DNA of 6,406 bases. It comes from Planctomycetaceae bacterium. Lineage in GTDB: Bacteria > Planctomycetota > Planctomycetia > Pirellulales > Thermoguttaceae. Location: positions 1 through 6,406 of the forward strand of contig JAITQJ010000258.1 of the NCBI GenBank assembly GCA_031288955.1, written 5' to 3'. The position numbers were made by a program, and so were the translations under genes. Numbering within the stretch: the first letter of the stretch is position 1; every line of letters begins with the position of its first letter. Positions 6,072-6,406 of the stretch are shown one piece after another. The notes under the pieces are model-generated. The model ran no database searches. It was not told the DNA's origin and was given only the letters and a program-made list of their open reading frames with translations.

Positions 6072-6406
6072 ATGCTATTCACGGTTGTTTTGCGAACGCC
6101 GCGTAAGTTGCTTCGGGAATTGGGCAGCCGTTTTGACATAACCAATCCAACGAGCGGCATTTATTACGTTAACGGCGACACAAGTCCGACGCAGATAGTT
6201 GTTTCTGCTGACTTGGCGGAAGAGGACAACCTTTGGCTTCAGAGTTTGCGTAATGATTTGGATGTTGCTGGTATGGACAGAGTTATCACACAGCAGGAAC
6301 GCAGCGGCGGCAAATTATCTGCTGAGGCATATTTGCAGGTGATATTGAAAGCGAATCCGTTTATATTTCAGGAGATTCAAGATATGAGACGAAAACATTT
6401 GACGAA
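6072..6406 (+). pseudogene. C-terminal part of an Rpn-like (PD-(D/E)XK nuclease/transposase-related) protein, 5'-truncated
   Basis: The 111 visible residues from ATG 6072 continue past the right edge. They resemble the C-terminal half of Rpn-family and related PD-(D/E)XK 'transposase' proteins: LRTPRKLLRELGSRF (7-21), GIYYVNGD (29-36), QIVVSADLAEEDNLWLQSL (41-59), NDL (61-63), and YLQVILKANPFIFQEIQDM (87-105). Family members normally carry about 100 or more residues before this point, including the nuclease core. Here an in-frame TAA lies at 6063, only three codons before the ATG, and the other two frames upstream hold nothing that looks like the missing part, so the gene appears truncated and without nuclease residues. 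No Shine-Dalgarno site is visible. The palindrome ending at 6032 lies just 40 bases upstream. It could alternatively be a short stand-alone protein of the same fold. The family assignment is from memory of the motif pattern, with moderate certainty. Confidence 0.6.

Noticed and set aside
1..6406. tRNA, rRNA, riboswitch, attachment site or defence-system genes.
   Set aside because: Nothing in either strand showed the cloverleaf, conserved rRNA blocks, known riboswitch cores, integrase or defence-type motifs; the only mobile-type signals are the palindromes and the Rpn-like remnant.

Overview
The window looks like a piece of a bacterial chromosome, most likely from the Planctomycetota or a close relative. 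The pointers are a small lipoprotein with the 'DGKPLxxAxVxLVPD ... GxYxVxLTK ... VPEKY' pattern that is very common in planctomycete genomes, weak use of Shine-Dalgarno sites, a moderate GC content, and AT-rich heptamer palindromes scattered between and inside genes. The taxonomic call is an inference, not proven by the window.

Layout. Four genes read leftward (minus strand). In transcription order they are: a 164-residue lipoprotein (5260-5754), a compact UvrA-type excinuclease ATPase (2793-5318, overlapping the lipoprotein gene by 59 bases), a secreted GH3 beta-glucosidase of the BglX type (539-2758, 34 bases after uvrA), and, after a 197-base gap, the first 113 residues of a secreted subtilisin-like S8 peptidase that runs off the left edge (1-341). 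A plausible sigma-70-type promoter sits just upstream of the lipoprotein gene (5788-5816). The first three genes are close enough to be one transcript, although their functions (envelope, DNA repair, glycan degradation) do not form an obvious pathway. At the right edge, reading rightward, is a fragment of an Rpn-like (PD-(D/E)XK nuclease/transposase-related) protein that lacks its N-terminal nuclease part (6072-6406).

The most interesting feature is a family of short palindromic elements. Two related copies (about 80% identical over a 50-base core, no gaps) lie inside the uvrA reading frame, 498 bases apart and in the same orientation and frame. Each adds a recognisable peptide (E-W-x-I ... 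E-N-R-Q ... D-S-N-T-x-S). One sits in the C-terminal zinc-finger hairpin of UvrA, the other in the linker between the two ABC halves. A third palindrome with similar 7-base-period arms but a different centre lies between the lipoprotein gene and the truncated Rpn-like gene. This resembles, by architecture, the Rickettsia palindromic elements that insert in frame into protein genes, but the sequence is unrelated as far as can be judged by eye. The UvrA is also unusual in lacking the large insertion domain while keeping the UvrB-binding domain.
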